A DNA stretch of 64,000 nt from assembly GCF_036227605.1 (NCBI RefSeq), contig NZ_CP109487.1:1116001-1180000 (forward strand), in the 5' to 3' direction. This DNA is from Streptomyces sp. NBC_01439 (GTDB taxonomy: Bacteria > Actinomycetota > Actinomycetes > Streptomycetales > Streptomycetaceae). A program made the position numbers and the translations under genes. Shown here one piece after another: positions 43,637 through 53,538 of this stretch; the first letter of the stretch is position 1; each line of letters starts with the position of its first letter. The notes below the pieces were generated by a model. That model did not search any database and was not told the origin of the DNA. It saw only the letters and a list, made by a program, of their open reading frames with translations.

Positions 43637-44306
43637 GGATGATCACCAACTCTTCCCACTCGTCGGTTGCTGCCGCCAGACCCCGCTGCTCCAGCCAGGC
43701 CCGTCGCGAACGCAGCACGGGTCCCCACGGCACCGAGGCACTCGCCGTGACCTCTGCGGCCAGCCCCACCCCGGTCAGGCGGTCGAGGGTCTCCCCGGCC
43801 CCGCACAGCGCCGAGTGCACCATGAGCAGGACACCTCCGGGACGCAGCAGGGCCGGGGCGCCGGCGCAGATCCGGTCGATGACCCCGCGCCCGTCCGGAC
43901 CGGCGTCCCAGGCACGCTCCGGCCCACGCGACGGCAGCCGGACCCCTGGGGCCGGGACGTACGGCGGATTGGCGACCACCAGGTCGAAGCGGCACCCCGC
44001 GGTGCGCGCCGCGAAGTCGCCGTGCAGGACGCGCAGCGGCAGCCGTCGGCGCAAGGAGTTCAGCCGCGCCGTGACCACGGCGGGCCAGGAGACGTCGACC
44101 GCCGTGACCCGGGCTCCCCTGCCGGCGGCGTGCAGGGCCAGCGCACCGGTGCCCGTACCGATCTCCAGCGTGTCGGTCCGCGGCCCGAGATCCTCCAGGG
44201 CCAGCGCCTCCGCGAGGAGAAGGGTGTCCGCCTGCGGCCGGTAGACGCCCGGCAGGGCCATCAGGGCGACCGGGAGCGGGGGCAAGGACAGAGCCGTGGC
44301 GGGCAC
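43620..44306 (-). CDS. HemK-like class I methyltransferase
   Basis: 228 residues from GTG 44306 behind GGGAGG; ATG 44261 is the alternative. YRPQADTLLLAEAL, the SAM loop LEIGTGTGALALHA and VVANPPYVPAPG (NPPY) place it with HemK/PrmC- or HemK2-like N5-glutamine methylases. The N-terminal PrmC domain is absent, as in HemK2/Mtq2 types. It heads the operon with CDGSH and the redox enzyme; the substrate may be a release factor or another amide. Confidence 0.87.
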   Translation of the reverse strand: MPATALSLPPLPVALMALPGVYRPQADTLLLAEALALEDLGPRTDTLEIGTGTGALALHAAGRGARVTAVDVSWPAVVTARLNSLRRRLPLRVLHGDFAARTAGCRFDLVVANPPYVPAPGVRLPSRGPERAWDAGPDGRGVIDRICAGAPALLRPGGVLLMVHSALCGAGETLDRLTGVGLAAEVTASASVPWGPVLRSRRAWLEQRGLAAATDEWEELVIIRARSL

Positions 44307-44500
44307 CGCGTACCTCCCGGATTCGGATGCGGCCCGCGGAGCGGACCGCGGAAATCGACCGACATGCTGCGGCTGCCCGGAACTGAGCGGCCCATCCGAA
44401 TTCTCGTCGGTCTTCAGAGGATCAGACGAGTATCGGCCTTTCCCGGTATTCCCACGGGCGGCTACTCGGCGCTTCACGTCCCGGAGCGCACCGGGCCGGC

Positions 44501-44731
44501 TCACACGCGGGGCGCCTGGTCGCCGGCGTTTCCGTCCGGCGTCTGCCACGAATCCTCGCGCCCCCGCGCCACGGGATTCTGCTCGGCCGGCCGGACAGGG
44601 GCCCGGCGCCGCGCGCTGCGTCGGCTGCCGTACCAGAACGCGCCGACCAAAAGGACGACCACCGCCACGCCGGCGAACATGAGGAAAAGTACGCGTTGGC
44701 CTTCGGCCGCGAGAACTTCGGAAGGAATCAT
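44501..44731 (-). CDS. DUF6479-like small membrane protein
   Basis: 76 residues from ATG 44731. One helix (VLFLMFAGVAVVVLLVGAFW), then a basic stretch (GSRRSARRRAPVRPAEQNP) and a polar tail with SWQTPD. The helix/basic/DxWQTPD order is what I recall of DUF6479. Function unknown. It stands alone, 195 bp before the methylase gene, reading the same way. Confidence 0.65.
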   Translation of the reverse strand: MIPSEVLAAEGQRVLFLMFAGVAVVVLLVGAFWYGSRRSARRRAPVRPAEQNPVARGREDSWQTPDGNAGDQAPRV

Positions 44732-44939
44732 GGCTCGCGCCTACCCACAATCGGCGGGCTTACGGGACATCTCCCTCCCGGATTCTCTCCCGGAATCCCT
44801 CCCAGAATTCGCGGCAGGGAACGGGCGGCGGTCGTCGGAGCGGGCGCGCCCTTCTTCGGAAGCTGCGCCTCCCCGTCACCGAGGCACCGCAACGGCCCTG
44901 CCCGGTGGTGTGGACGTGCAGGTCGGCGCCGGCGCGGGG

Positions 44940-45206
44940 TCAGCCCGGCCAGGTGCCCGTCACGCGACGTGTGGCCACGGCACCCGAGCGGTCGACAGCG
45001 GCCTTGACCACGGCGAAGATCGCGCCCTGGATGGCGGCGGCGATCAGGATCTGCTTCCACGAGCGGTCTTCGTCCGTGGCGCTGGGAGCATCGCCTTCTC
45101 CCTCGACGACCTTCCAGACCTGCTTGAACGCCGCCGCCGCGATCATGCCGCTGACAGCACCCAGGGCCAGACCCACCGGCTTGTACGCGACCTCGGAGGC
45201 TCTCAT
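44940..45206 (-). CDS. DUF4235 membrane protein
   Basis: 88 residues with two helices (YKPVGLALGAVSGMIAAAAF; ILIAAAIQGAIFAVVKAAVD) and the FKQVWK … GDAPSATDEDRSWK lo­op typical of DUF4235. It overlaps the DUF3618 stop by 4 nt. The pair is common in actinobacterial envelope operons after YihY and holin-X genes. Confidence 0.87.
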   Translation of the reverse strand: MRASEVAYKPVGLALGAVSGMIAAAAFKQVWKVVEGEGDAPSATDEDRSWKQILIAAAIQGAIFAVVKAAVDRSGAVATRRVTGTWPG

Positions 45207-45580
45207 CGGCTTCGGCGGCTGCGCCGCACCAGCAGAAGGACGACCAGAGCGGCGCCGCCGGCCACGAGCAGCGGCCTGCGGTTGGCGCGGGCCATGCTCG
45301 CGGCCCGGCCCGCCTTGTCCAGGACCGGCTCGGGCGTCGCGCCCTTCACCAGCTGGGCCGCATGCCGAGTCTTCGTACGGATCTGGTCGGCGACGGCGCC
45401 GGCCGTTTCGGCGGCCTGTTGCTTCATGACGGCCGTCTTCTCTCTCGCCTGCGCCTTGATGTCGGCCTTGTCCGCCAGCGCCTCGATGGTCTGACCGAGT
45501 TCGTCGCGGGTGCGCTCGACCTGCTCGCGCAGCTCGTCGGGGGTGGGTGTGCCGATATCGGTTCGGGGTTCGTTCGTCAT
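45203..45580 (-). CDS. DUF3618 membrane-associated protein
   Basis: 125 residues. Residues 15-60 (LREQVERTRDELGQTIEALA … KADIKAQAREK) are the DUF3618 coiled coil. A C-terminal helix (PLLVAGGAALVVLLLV) and basic end anchor it. Its ATG overlaps the TGA of the holin remnant (ATGA), so the operon structure survives although that gene is mostly lost. Confidence 0.88.
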   Translation of the reverse strand: MTNEPRTDIGTPTPDELREQVERTRDELGQTIEALADKADIKAQAREKTAVMKQQAAETAGAVADQIRTKTRHAAQLVKGATPEPVLDKAGRAASMARANRRPLLVAGGAALVVLLLVRRSRRSR

Positions 45581-45702
45581 CGGAACGCTTTCTCCTTGAT
45601 CTCGGCCAGATCGGCCTTGACGCTGTCGATGGTCTGCTCCGGGACGGGTGCGCCTGCCTCGGCGATACCTTTCACGATGCGCACGCCGTTGTCATGGCGC
45701 GC
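45577..45702 (-). pseudogene. Holin-X (phage holin superfamily III) C-terminal remnant
   Basis: After a stop at 45703-45705 the frame reads VRIVKGIAEAGAPVPEQTID and SVKADLAEIKEKAFR, then TGA overlapping the DUF3618 ATG. PVPEQTxxSVKxDxxxIK is the end of actinobacterial holin-X-like proteins that normally sit between yihY and DUF3618 genes. The membrane part is deleted, and the yihY gene now ends inside this frame at 45672. Confidence 0.6.
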
Positions 45703-46820
45703 CTACCCGGTAAACGAACGAGCAGCCACGCCACGAGCAGATCCTTTTGCGCGGGCGGCGCGGTCCTGTGCGATCGCCTCTCCATGCGGCGGCGGTCCTG
45801 ATCGCTCCAGGCGCGGGTTCCACGGGGCCGGACATAGGGTTCGGCGTCCTCGGGCAGCCCTCCTGCTATCACACGCTGACGGGCCAGTTCCGCGTCGAAC
45901 TCCAGCCCGAGGAGGAAGGCGAGGTTGGTGATCCACAGCCAGACCAGGAAGACGATCACGCCGGTGACCGTGCCGTACGTCTTGTTGTAGGAGGCGAAGT
46001 TCGCGACGTAGAAGGCGAAGCCGGCCGAGGCGGTCATCCAGATCACCAGGGCCAGGCAGCTCCCCGGCGTCACCCACCTGAATCCACGGCCCTTGGCGTT
46101 CGGCGCCGCCCAGTACAGGAGCGCGATCGTGATGGTGACGAGGAGGACAAGGACCGACCATTTCGCGACCGACCACACCATCAGGGCGCTGTCGCCGATC
46201 CTCAGGGCGGCGCCCGCGCGCCGCGCCAGGTCGCCGGTGAAGACGACGATCAGGGCGCCCGCACAGGTGAGGACCATCAGTGTGACGGTCAGCGCCAGGC
46301 GCAGCGGCAGCACCTTCCACACCGGGCGGCCCTCCGGCACGTCGTAGACGGCGTTCGCGGACCGGATGAACGCGGCCACGTAGCCCGAGGCGGACCACAG
46401 CGCCACGGCGAGGCCGACGATCGCCATCAGCGATCCGACGCCGCTGCGGCCCTGCAGTTGCTCGACCGCCTCCCTGATCACGTCCTGGGCTGAGCCGGGC
46501 GTCAGCTCCTGCAGGTCGTCCAGCAGTCGCGCGGTCGTCGACTCCCCGGCCAGGCCCAGCAGGGAGACGAGCACCAGGAGGGCGGGGAAGAGCGCCAGCA
46601 CCCCGTAGTAGGTCAAGGCCGCGGCGCGATCGGCCAGCTCGTCGTTCCGGAACTCCTCGGCCGTGCCGCGCAGTACCGCCCGCCAGGAGCGTGCGGGCAG
46701 GTCGGAAGGCTGGTCCGGGGCCCGCTCCTCGACCCGCTCGCTCGGACCCGCGAGAGAATCCCGCCCGGTGTCGGCACGATCACGGTCACGGCCCTGAGCT
46801 GGGCTCGGTAGGGGTGTCAT
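45672..46820 (-). CDS. YihY/BrkB-family membrane protein
   Basis: 382 residues from ATG 46820; the longer frame has no support. A polar N-terminus of about 60 is followed by six helices, with DRAAALTYYGVLALFPALLV, AVALWSASGYVAAFIRSAN, and NFASYNKTYGTVTGVIVFLV near 300, all typical. The last residues (RRAMTTACAS) lie in sequence shared with the holin remnant, so the native C-terminus was changed by the same deletion. Probable transport or envelope role; no specific substrate. Confidence 0.9.
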   Translation of the reverse strand: MTPLPSPAQGRDRDRADTGRDSLAGPSERVEERAPDQPSDLPARSWRAVLRGTAEEFRNDELADRAAALTYYGVLALFPALLVLVSLLGLAGESTTARLLDDLQELTPGSAQDVIREAVEQLQGRSGVGSLMAIVGLAVALWSASGYVAAFIRSANAVYDVPEGRPVWKVLPLRLALTVTLMVLTCAGALIVVFTGDLARRAGAALRIGDSALMVWSVAKWSVLVLLVTITIALLYWAAPNAKGRGFRWVTPGSCLALVIWMTASAGFAFYVANFASYNKTYGTVTGVIVFLVWLWITNLAFLLGLEFDAELARQRVIAGGLPEDAEPYVRPRGTRAWSDQDRRRMERRSHRTAPPAQKDLLVAWLLVRLPGRRAMTTACAS

Positions 46821-46848
46821 ACCCCCCGGCTTTCCCCCGCAGCGCAAC

Positions 46849-47765
46849 TCATGCCCGTACGGCCTTCGGAAACAAGGCCCCTTCGCGGGGCGCGGCCCCG
46901 GATCCGACCTGACCGGCAAGAAACCCCCTGGAGCCAGGCGTTGCGGCGGAAGGAGCGATGGAGGAGGTGAGCAGTTCGTCGAGCGTCCGTACTTCGGTGT
47001 CGGTGCGGTGCAGGTGATCGGCCACGTCGCGGAAGTAGGGCAGGACCGTCGCCGGACGCCCTTCGTCTGCCAGACCGCTCAGCAGACCGGGCAGGACGGA
47101 CACCAGCGGCTGCACGGCGTCCCGGAACTCACGGACCTCTTGCTTCAAGGGGTAGATCTCCTCGGTGTGATCGACGCGAGAGGGCGAGGAGACGCGGTCC
47201 TCCAGCCGGTTGAGCGCGGCGCGCACCGTCTCGGCGGCCTCGCTGTAGGCGTCGACGACGACGTCGGGCACGGCGCGCAGAGCCGACAGCGGGCCGAAGA
47301 GCAGCATGGACGGGTCGGCTTCCAGCCGGCGGGCTGCTTCGGCTGCCGGGTGCACCGGGCCGTGGCGGACGGTGAGTACGTAACCGGGCCGACGAAGAGC
47401 ATCAACTCGCCCGTCTGCACCAAAGTTTCCTCGTCGACGTACCAGAGGGTCCTCAGCGCGACGGCCAGTACGTCACCGAAGCGCTCCCGCTTCGGCCGCT
47501 GGCCGGCCTGGACCGCGTCCTCGACCGCCAGGCGGTGCAGGCCCAGTTGCTCGGCCAGCTGCACGAGCTCGCCCTCGGCCTGGTCGACCAGTCGTACCCA
47601 GCCGAACTCGCCTTCGCCCAGCCCGCGCAACCGCTTCAGCACCAGTCGGCAGGCCTCGCCGCCCGCGCCGCACTCGACGGTCTCCGACCGGCCCGACCGC
47701 TCCTCGTACACCACGCATTCCATACGCCGCACATGCGCCAGAACCCTGATTTCATGCGTGCCCAC
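46849..47765 (-). pseudogene. CorA-type Mg2+ transporter, frameshifted and truncated
   Basis: From ATG 47765 one frame runs through WVRLVDQAEGELVQLAEQLG and ALRTLWYVDEETLVQTGEL to LMLFVGP. At about 47390 the frame shifts, and the family sequence continues as YVLTVRHGPVHPAAEAARRL, to the coiled coil RTLDELLTSS. It then ends in unrelated residues at 46849. The two membrane helices and the GMN motif are absent. At least one indel and a 3' deletion are needed to explain this. It cannot act as a channel. Confidence 0.85.
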
Positions 47766-48061
47766 GGACCGCTCGCGGTCATGCCTCCGGCCTCTGGCGG
47801 ATGCTGCAGCATGGATGCGGGAGGCGCTGACTTCTCTCCGCCCCGCTGCGCGTCGGACTCATCGGAGGCTGACGGGAGCGTGAGGCGCTACGCGTACCGC
47901 CTTGCCCCGGTCGCAGGCCCCTTCGTGCGCTCACACGGCCAGGTGTCGGACCAGGACGCAGGGACGCGCTTCCGCGACTTCCACACCCGTGCGACGGAGC
48001 CAATGGGGACGAATCACATTGCTTGCGACATCAAAGAGGGATGTGCGGGTAGCCGGACACC
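47766..48061. other. Intergenic stretch between CorA remnant and FMN reductase
   Basis: About 296 bp between divergent genes. No coding frame or strong hairpin was recognised. Confidence 0.4.
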
Positions 48062-48685
48062 ATGGGCCCCAACAAGCACACGCCGCTCCGCGCTGTCGCG
48101 CTCGTCTGCACCCTGTCCCCCTCCCCCGCGCCGTCCAGCTCCCAGCTGCTGGCCGAACAGACGACGGCCGCCCTCGCCGAGCACGGTGTCACCGGGAAGA
48201 CCGTCCGGATCGCCGACCACGACGTGAAGCCCGGTGTGAAGACGGACATGGGTGACGGGGACGCCTGGCCGGAGATCCGGGACACCGTCCTTGGCTGCGA
48301 CATCCTGATCCTCTCCACGCCCATCTGGCTCGGCCACCCGTCCAGCATCGCCCAGCGGGTCCTGGAGCGGCTGAACGCGGAGATCTCCGAGAGCGACGAC
48401 GAAGGCCGCCCGCTCACCTACGGCAAGGCTGCCGCGGTCTGCGTCGTCGGCAGTGAGGACGGCGCCCACAAGGTCGGCGCCGACCTCTTCCAAGGCCTGA
48501 ACGACATCGGGTTCTCCCTCGCTCCGAACGCCGTCACCTACTGGGTCGGCGAAGCCATGCAGAAGACCGACTACCAGGACCTCGACAAAACCCCCCAGAA
48601 GACGGCGGCCACGACCAAGACCCTCGCCGCCAACACCGCCCACCTCGCCCGCCGCCTCAAGGCCGCCCCCTATCCGGCGACCTGA
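48062..48685 (+). CDS. Flavodoxin-fold NAD(P)H-dependent FMN reductase-like protein
   Basis: 207 residues. The flavodoxin fold starts with VALVCTLSPSPAPSSSQLLA (P-loop-like) and continues with ILILSTPIWLGHPSSIAQRV at about 82-101 and AAAVCVVGSEDGAHKVGAD near 130. Typical members use NAD(P)H to reduce FMN or quinones. The N-terminal loop lacks the usual GSxRxxS, so flavin affinity is uncertain. It lies 101 bp before the catalase gene and may belong with it. Confidence 0.82.
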   Translation: MGPNKHTPLRAVALVCTLSPSPAPSSSQLLAEQTTAALAEHGVTGKTVRIADHDVKPGVKTDMGDGDAWPEIRDTVLGCDILILSTPIWLGHPSSIAQRVLERLNAEISESDDEGRPLTYGKAAAVCVVGSEDGAHKVGADLFQGLNDIGFSLAPNAVTYWVGEAMQKTDYQDLDKTPQKTAATTKTLAANTAHLARRLKAAPYPAT

Positions 48686-48786
48686 CCCGCGGCTCCGCCC
48701 CTGCACACCGCGCACCGCGCAGCCCGGACCGGGGAAGTCACGGCTCTCGCCCGTCCACCACGTCGGCGGCCCCAAGGAGAAGGATC

Positions 48787-51027
48787 ATGAGCAAGCAGCA
48801 GTCATCGACCGGCACCGCCAAGAGCGAGCTGCCGGGCAAGCCCGGCCCCGAGTCTCCGCCGCTGATCGAGCCGACGGAGCCCACGGAACCCCTTCCGCCG
48901 AAGCCCGACCAGGACGGCCCCGAGACGGTGGGGCCGACCGGACAGGCGACAGGGGTGGACCAGGCACGCGTGGCGCAGAGCGGCGCGTACCTGACGACGG
49001 CTCAAGGGACGCGGCTGCCCGACACCGATCACTCCTTGAAGGCCGGACCCCGCGGCCCGGTGCTGCTGCAGGACCACCATCTGCGCGAGAAGATCACGCA
49101 TTTCGACCACGAGCGGATCCCGGAGCGGGTAGTCCACGCGCGTGGTGCTGCCGCTCACGGCGTCTTCCAGGGCTACGGAACGGCCGGGGAGGTGTCAAAG
49201 GCCGCATTCCTCGCCAAGGACGTGGAGACGCCGGTGTTCGTGCGGTTCTCCACGGTCCTCGGTTCGCGCGGTTCGGCCGACACCGTGCGCGACACACGTG
49301 GCTTCGCGACGAAGTTCTACACCAACGAGGGCACCTTCGACCTGGTCGGCAACAACATCCCGGTGTTCTTCATCCAGGACGCCGTCAAGTTCCCCGACGT
49401 CATCCACGCCGCCAAGCCGCATCCGGACCGCGAGATCCCGCAGGCGCAGAGCGCGCACGACACGTTCTGGGACTTCGTGTCCCTTCACACCGAAGCCACC
49501 CACCACACCCTCTGGAACATGTCCGACCGCGGGATCCCGAGGTCGCTGCGGATGATGGAGGGCTTCGGCGTCCACACTTTCCGTCTGGTCAACGCGGCCG
49601 ACGAGAGCGTGCTGGTGAAGTTCCACTGGAAGCCGAAGCTCGGCGTGCATTCCCTGGTCTGGGAGGAGGCGCAGATGATCAGCGGGATGGACCCCGACTT
49701 CCACCGCCGGGACCTCTTCGACGCCATCGAATCCGGCGCCTTCCCGCAATGGGAGCTGGGCATCCAGGTCTTCCCCGACACCGAGGACCAGACGTTCGAG
49801 GGCATCGACCTCCTCGACCCCACCAAGATCGTGCCGGAGGAGCGCTCACCCGTTCAGCCGATCGGGCTGATGACCTTGAACGCCAACACCAAGAACTACT
49901 TCGCCGAGACGGAGCAGGTCGCCTTCCACCCCGGACACCTGGTTCCGGGCATCGACGTCACCGACGACCCACTGCTCGCCGGCCGGCTCTTCTCCTACCT
50001 CGACACACAGATCAGCCGCCTCGGCGGCCCCAACTTCGGCCAGATCCCCATCAACAGGCCGCACGCCCCCGTCAACGACATGCTCCGCGACGGCATGCAC
50101 CAGAGCGCCGTCCACACGGGCATCGCCCCCTACCGGCCGAACAGCCTCGACGGCGGCTGCCCGTTCCTCGCCGGAGCCGATACGGCCGCCTTCATCGAGG
50201 TACCCGTCACCGTTCCTGAGGCGAGCAAGGTCCGTGAGGCGCCCGCCTCGTTCTCGGACCACTTCACCCAGCCGCGCCTCTTCTGGCTGAGCATGACCCC
50301 GCCCGAGCGCGAACACATCATCGCCGCCTACACCTTCGAGCTGACCAAGTGCTACGAGCAGGCCGTCAAGGAACGCACCCTGAAGGTGCTGGCGAACATC
50401 GATCCGCAGCTGTGCGAGCAGGTCGCCTCGGGCCTCGGGCTGCCGGCACCGGCCGCCACCGTGCCACTCGTCGCGGCCGACCCCAGCCCCGCCCTCTCCC
50501 AGATGGGCGGGACATGGCCGACCGACGGCCGCGTGATCGGCATCGTCGCCGACGCCACGGCCGACCTGGACGGCGTACGAGCCGCCCGCCAGGCCGTCCT
50601 GGACTCCGGAATGGTGCCCCTCGTCATCGCCCCGACCGGCGGCACCCTCGACGGTGACGGCGACGGCGACCCGATCGCCGTTCAGCGGACCTTCGCCACC
50701 GCCCGCTCCGTCGAATTCGACGCCGTCCTGCTGGCCGGAGTGCCCCAGGCCGGCGCGGACGCGTACGGCGCCCGCGACGCCAAGGCCGGCACGGCACAGC
50801 CCCCCGAAGCCCCCGACCCGCGCGTACTGCTGCTCCTCACCGAGGCGTACCGGCACGGCAAGGCCATCGGCGGCTGGAACGGCGCGGAACGGCTCCTCGA
50901 ATCCGCCGGCATCACGGCAGACGACCCCGGCATCGCCGTCGCCGACAGCGGCAGCGCGGTCGCGGCCGCCGCCACGACCGCGTTGGGCGGGCACCGGGCC
51001 TGGGACCGGTTCCCCGCCGCCCTCTGA
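48787..51027 (+). CDS. Large-subunit monofunctional catalase
   Basis: 746 residues from ATG 48787 behind AAGGAGAAGG. A Pro/Glu-rich N-terminus of about 75 precedes the catalase core: [20 protein letters not shown] (active-site His near 118), [20 protein letters not shown] (distal Asn) and [15 protein letters not shown] (haem-ligand Tyr). After about 590 a DJ-1/PfpI-like domain ([20 protein letters not shown]) follows, as in clade 2 HPII catalases. It breaks down H2O2 and is usually a stationary-phase or osmotic-stress enzyme. No regulatory site was recognised. Confidence 0.95.
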   Translation: MSKQQSSTGTAKSELPGKPGPESPPLIEPTEPTEPLPPKPDQDGPETVGPTGQATGVDQARVAQSGAYLTTAQGTRLPDTDHSLKAGPRGPVLLQDHHLREKITHFDHERIPERVVHARGAAAHGVFQGYGTAGEVSKAAFLAKDVETPVFVRFSTVLGSRGSADTVRDTRGFATKFYTNEGTFDLVGNNIPVFFIQDAVKFPDVIHAAKPHPDREIPQAQSAHDTFWDFVSLHTEATHHTLWNMSDRGIPRSLRMMEGFGVHTFRLVNAADESVLVKFHWKPKLGVHSLVWEEAQMISGMDPDFHRRDLFDAIESGAFPQWELGIQVFPDTEDQTFEGIDLLDPTKIVPEERSPVQPIGLMTLNANTKNYFAETEQVAFHPGHLVPGIDVTDDPLLAGRLFSYLDTQISRLGGPNFGQIPINRPHAPVNDMLRDGMHQSAVHTGIAPYRPNSLDGGCPFLAGADTAAFIEVPVTVPEASKVREAPASFSDHFTQPRLFWLSMTPPEREHIIAAYTFELTKCYEQAVKERTLKVLANIDPQLCEQVASGLGLPAPAATVPLVAADPSPALSQMGGTWPTDGRVIGIVADATADLDGVRAARQAVLDSGMVPLVIAPTGGTLDGDGDGDPIAVQRTFATARSVEFDAVLLAGVPQAGADAYGARDAKAGTAQPPEAPDPRVLLLLTEAYRHGKAIGGWNGAERLLESAGITADDPGIAVADSGSAVAAAATTALGGHRAWDRFPAAL

Positions 51028-51215
51028 TCCGTGCCTGCCCCGGTCCCGCACGGAACCGTGGCAGCCCGACAGGCTGGAGAAGCGTCAGCGTTCGGCGTAG
51101 CGAGGGTCGTCCGTACGAGGCATCCCGCCCGGCCAACAGTGTCACCACCACCCCACCGGGTACACGGGGTCAGGGCGGTCGACCGCGCCCCCGATGGACG
51201 ATCGAAGGAGACCTG

Positions 51216-51683
51216 GTGGACGGGATCGTACTGCTCAAGGAAGACCACAAGACGGTCGAGAAGCTGTTCAAGCAGTTCGAGAAGGCCGGCGACAACGCGC
51301 ACGCCACGAAACGGAAGATCGCCGACCAGGTGATCGAGGAACTCACCACGCACACCTGGATCGAGGAAAAGATCTTCTACCCAGCTGCCCGAGAGGCCGA
51401 CCCCGACACCAAGGACCACGTCCTCGAAAGCATCGAAGAACACCATGTCGTGCTGTGGATGCTCTCCGAACTCAAGGACCTCGACCCGGGCGACGAGCGG
51501 TTCGACGCCAAGATGACGGTCCTCATCGAAAACGTCCGCCACCACGTCGAGGAAGAGGAAAAGGAGTGGTTCCCGGACGTCCGCAAGGCCATGGGCCGCA
51601 ACCGCCTCACCGAACTCGGCGTACAGATGGAAACGGCGAAGAAGACCGCCCCGTCCGATCCCTTGGCCGTCCCCAGCGCATGA
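51216..51683 (+). CDS. Hemerythrin-like HHE protein
   Basis: 155 residues from GTG 51216, with GGAGA upstream. LLKEDHKTVEKLFKQFE, ELTTHTWIEEKIFYPAAREA, SIEEHHVVLWMLSEL and VRHHVEEEEKEWFPDVRKAM give the H/HxxxE/H/HxxxD-E ligands for a di-iron site in a four-helix bundle. The role is O2, NO or iron sensing or storage. Downstream of the catalase by 190 bp, so probably an independent unit in the same stress theme. Confidence 0.9.
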   Translation: MDGIVLLKEDHKTVEKLFKQFEKAGDNAHATKRKIADQVIEELTTHTWIEEKIFYPAAREADPDTKDHVLESIEEHHVVLWMLSELKDLDPGDERFDAKMTVLIENVRHHVEEEEKEWFPDVRKAMGRNRLTELGVQMETAKKTAPSDPLAVPSA

Positions 51684-51819
51684 CCTCTCCAGCCGTCCGG
51701 ACGGCCGGGATCCGAGGGCATGGACACGCCCGCGCGACCGGCCCGGCGGGAGACTGGTCGTTCGGGTGCCAGTGGAGACCGGGGCGGGATCGCGGCGTGA
51801 CACCGGGTAGGCGTCGAGC

Positions 51820-52401
51820 ATGAACTCACACACCCCTGACGCCTCGGCCGTGACCGCGCGGACCGCAGTACTCGACACCGCCTCGACCCGGTGGCTGACC
51901 GCGCTGGACCGGCTCGAACGGACCACGGTCGCCGATCCGGCGATCAGGGTGCTCCAGCGGGGCATCCGCGCACTCCCCCTGGGCGGGATGCGTGATCTGC
52001 TGCGTGGCAGACCGCTCGGACACCCCCTGCATCCCGTACTGGTGCAGGTACCCATCGGATGCTGGCTCTCGTCCGCCGTGCTGAACGTCGTACCCGGGAC
52101 GCAGCGTGCGAGCAACACGCTCGTCTCCGTCGGCCTGGCCGGGATCGCCCCGGCAGCCGTGGCCGGCTGGGTGGACTGGGCGGACCTGCCTCCCGAACAG
52201 GCCCGGGTCGGCCTGGCCCACGCGGCCTCGAACGCGGCCGCGGTGGCCTGCTACGCCGCGTCCCTGACGTCACGGCTCCGCGGCCGCCCGGCGAAGGGCC
52301 GGCTGTGGTCCCTCGGCGGCCTGGCCGCCGTCGCCGTCACCGGCGCCCTGGGCGGGCATGTGGCCCATCGCCGGGCGGTCCGAGGGTACCCGGCAACATG
52401 A
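51820..52401 (+). CDS. DUF2231 membrane protein
   Basis: 193 residues. GHPLHPVLVQVPIGCWLSSA at about 67-86 is the DUF2231 signature, with four membrane helices to residue 185. The N-terminal 60 are polar. Members often sit with Rieske or cytochrome-like partners, none seen here. It converges on the 147-residue gene, with 43 bp between. Confidence 0.87.
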   Translation: MNSHTPDASAVTARTAVLDTASTRWLTALDRLERTTVADPAIRVLQRGIRALPLGGMRDLLRGRPLGHPLHPVLVQVPIGCWLSSAVLNVVPGTQRASNTLVSVGLAGIAPAAVAGWVDWADLPPEQARVGLAHAASNAAAVACYAASLTSRLRGRPAKGRLWSLGGLAAVAVTGALGGHVAHRRAVRGYPAT

Positions 52402-52444
52402 GCGACACCGGCGGGCTCCCCTCCCTCCGGACTCGGCCCTCGTT

Positions 52445-52888
52445 TCAGGAGGCGGGCGGCGTGGCGGTGTGGTCCGGATGGCCGTGGGTGCGGCGGATCG
52501 TCTTCAGGCGGGCCTCCAGGAGGTGCTCACGCCCGCCGGCCAGCTCGTCGACGATGTCGCGTTCCATTGCGGTGAAGGGCCGGTGGTAGGTGGAGTCGTA
52601 GGCCTCGATGATCTGGAACGTCCAGTGTCCCGGGATGACGTTGCGGCCCACGATGTCGCGCTCGAGGCGTGCGGCCTGCTCCTCGTGGCCCGCCTCGCGC
52701 AGGAGCCGGACGGCGTCGCCGAGCTCGAAGTCCGCGGTCCCGGTCAGCTGGTGGAATCCGTAGAGGTGTCCGCGGGCCCGCTCCGTGGTCTCCAGAGCCT
52801 TCGAGAGCGCGCCCAGGGCGCGCAGTGTCTTCTCGTCGACGCCCTCGGGCACCCGGTGCGCCGGGTCCATCTCGCGATTGCTGTCCAT
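52445..52888 (-). CDS. Conserved helical protein of unknown function
   Basis: 147 residues from ATG 52888. Helical, with LYGFHQLTGTADFELGDAVR, REAGHEEQAARLERDIVGRN and FQIIEAYDSTYHRPFTAMER. Several His and Glu residues are spaced as in metal or haem helical bundles, but no known motif is complete. I recall close relatives in many Streptomyces without a function. It stands alone. Confidence 0.7.
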   Translation of the reverse strand: MDSNREMDPAHRVPEGVDEKTLRALGALSKALETTERARGHLYGFHQLTGTADFELGDAVRLLREAGHEEQAARLERDIVGRNVIPGHWTFQIIEAYDSTYHRPFTAMERDIVDELAGGREHLLEARLKTIRRTHGHPDHTATPPAS

Positions 52889-53147
52889 GGTGATCTTCTG
52901 CCCTCAAGGCGCCTTCCCGAGCCGCCGATTGAGCCGTACGGAGCAAGGCATCCTCACGACCCGGGCACCACATGGCGGTGACCGTCCCGGTCCTGCCTTC
53001 GATCCGGGTGCGTGAAGCGGTGAAAGCGGGGCAGGCGAAGTCCAGGCGGAACGCAGCACATCCGCCGAGCACGACGTACGGAACAAGGAGGATCGGCGGA
53101 GAAGCACTTCCCCGCCGTCCCCCGTTGACCGGAGGAGTTGTTTTCGC

Positions 53148-53516
53148 GTGACTGAACATGTGTGGAGTTACCAGCCGACCGCGGGCCACCTGGCCGGTAC
53201 GGACCTGACCGGCTACAAGGTCGAGGCGACCGACGGCAGCATCGGCAAGGTCGACAAGCACTCCGACGAGGTCGGTGACGCCTACCTGGTCGTGGACACC
53301 GGCGTATGGATCTTCGGCAAGGAGGTCCTGCTGCCGGCGAGCACGGTCGTCAAGGTCGACCCGGAGGACAAGAAGATCTTCGTCGACCGCACCAAGGAAC
53401 AGATCAAGAACGCCCCCGAGTTCCACCGGGACAAGCACCTCGGCGACGCCGGGTACCGGGAGGAACTGGGCACCTACTACGGCACCGGCGGCCCGTTCGG
53501 CGGCCGCCCCGCCTGA
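53148..53516 (+). CDS. PRC-barrel domain protein
   Basis: 122 residues from GTG 53148, with GGAGGAG upstream. LTGYKVEATDGSIGKVDKHS, DAYLVVDTGVWIFGKEVLLP and KIFVDRTKEQIKNAPEF are PRC-barrel features, as in RimM and photosynthetic H-subunit folds. These are stand-alone stress-linked proteins in actinobacteria. A strong hairpin ends its transcript at 53539-53569. A second PRC-type gene is at 54957. Confidence 0.88.
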   Translation: MTEHVWSYQPTAGHLAGTDLTGYKVEATDGSIGKVDKHSDEVGDAYLVVDTGVWIFGKEVLLPASTVVKVDPEDKKIFVDRTKEQIKNAPEFHRDKHLGDAGYREELGTYYGTGGPFGGRPA

Positions 53517-53538
53517 TCCCTGCGGCCCGGATCCGAGC

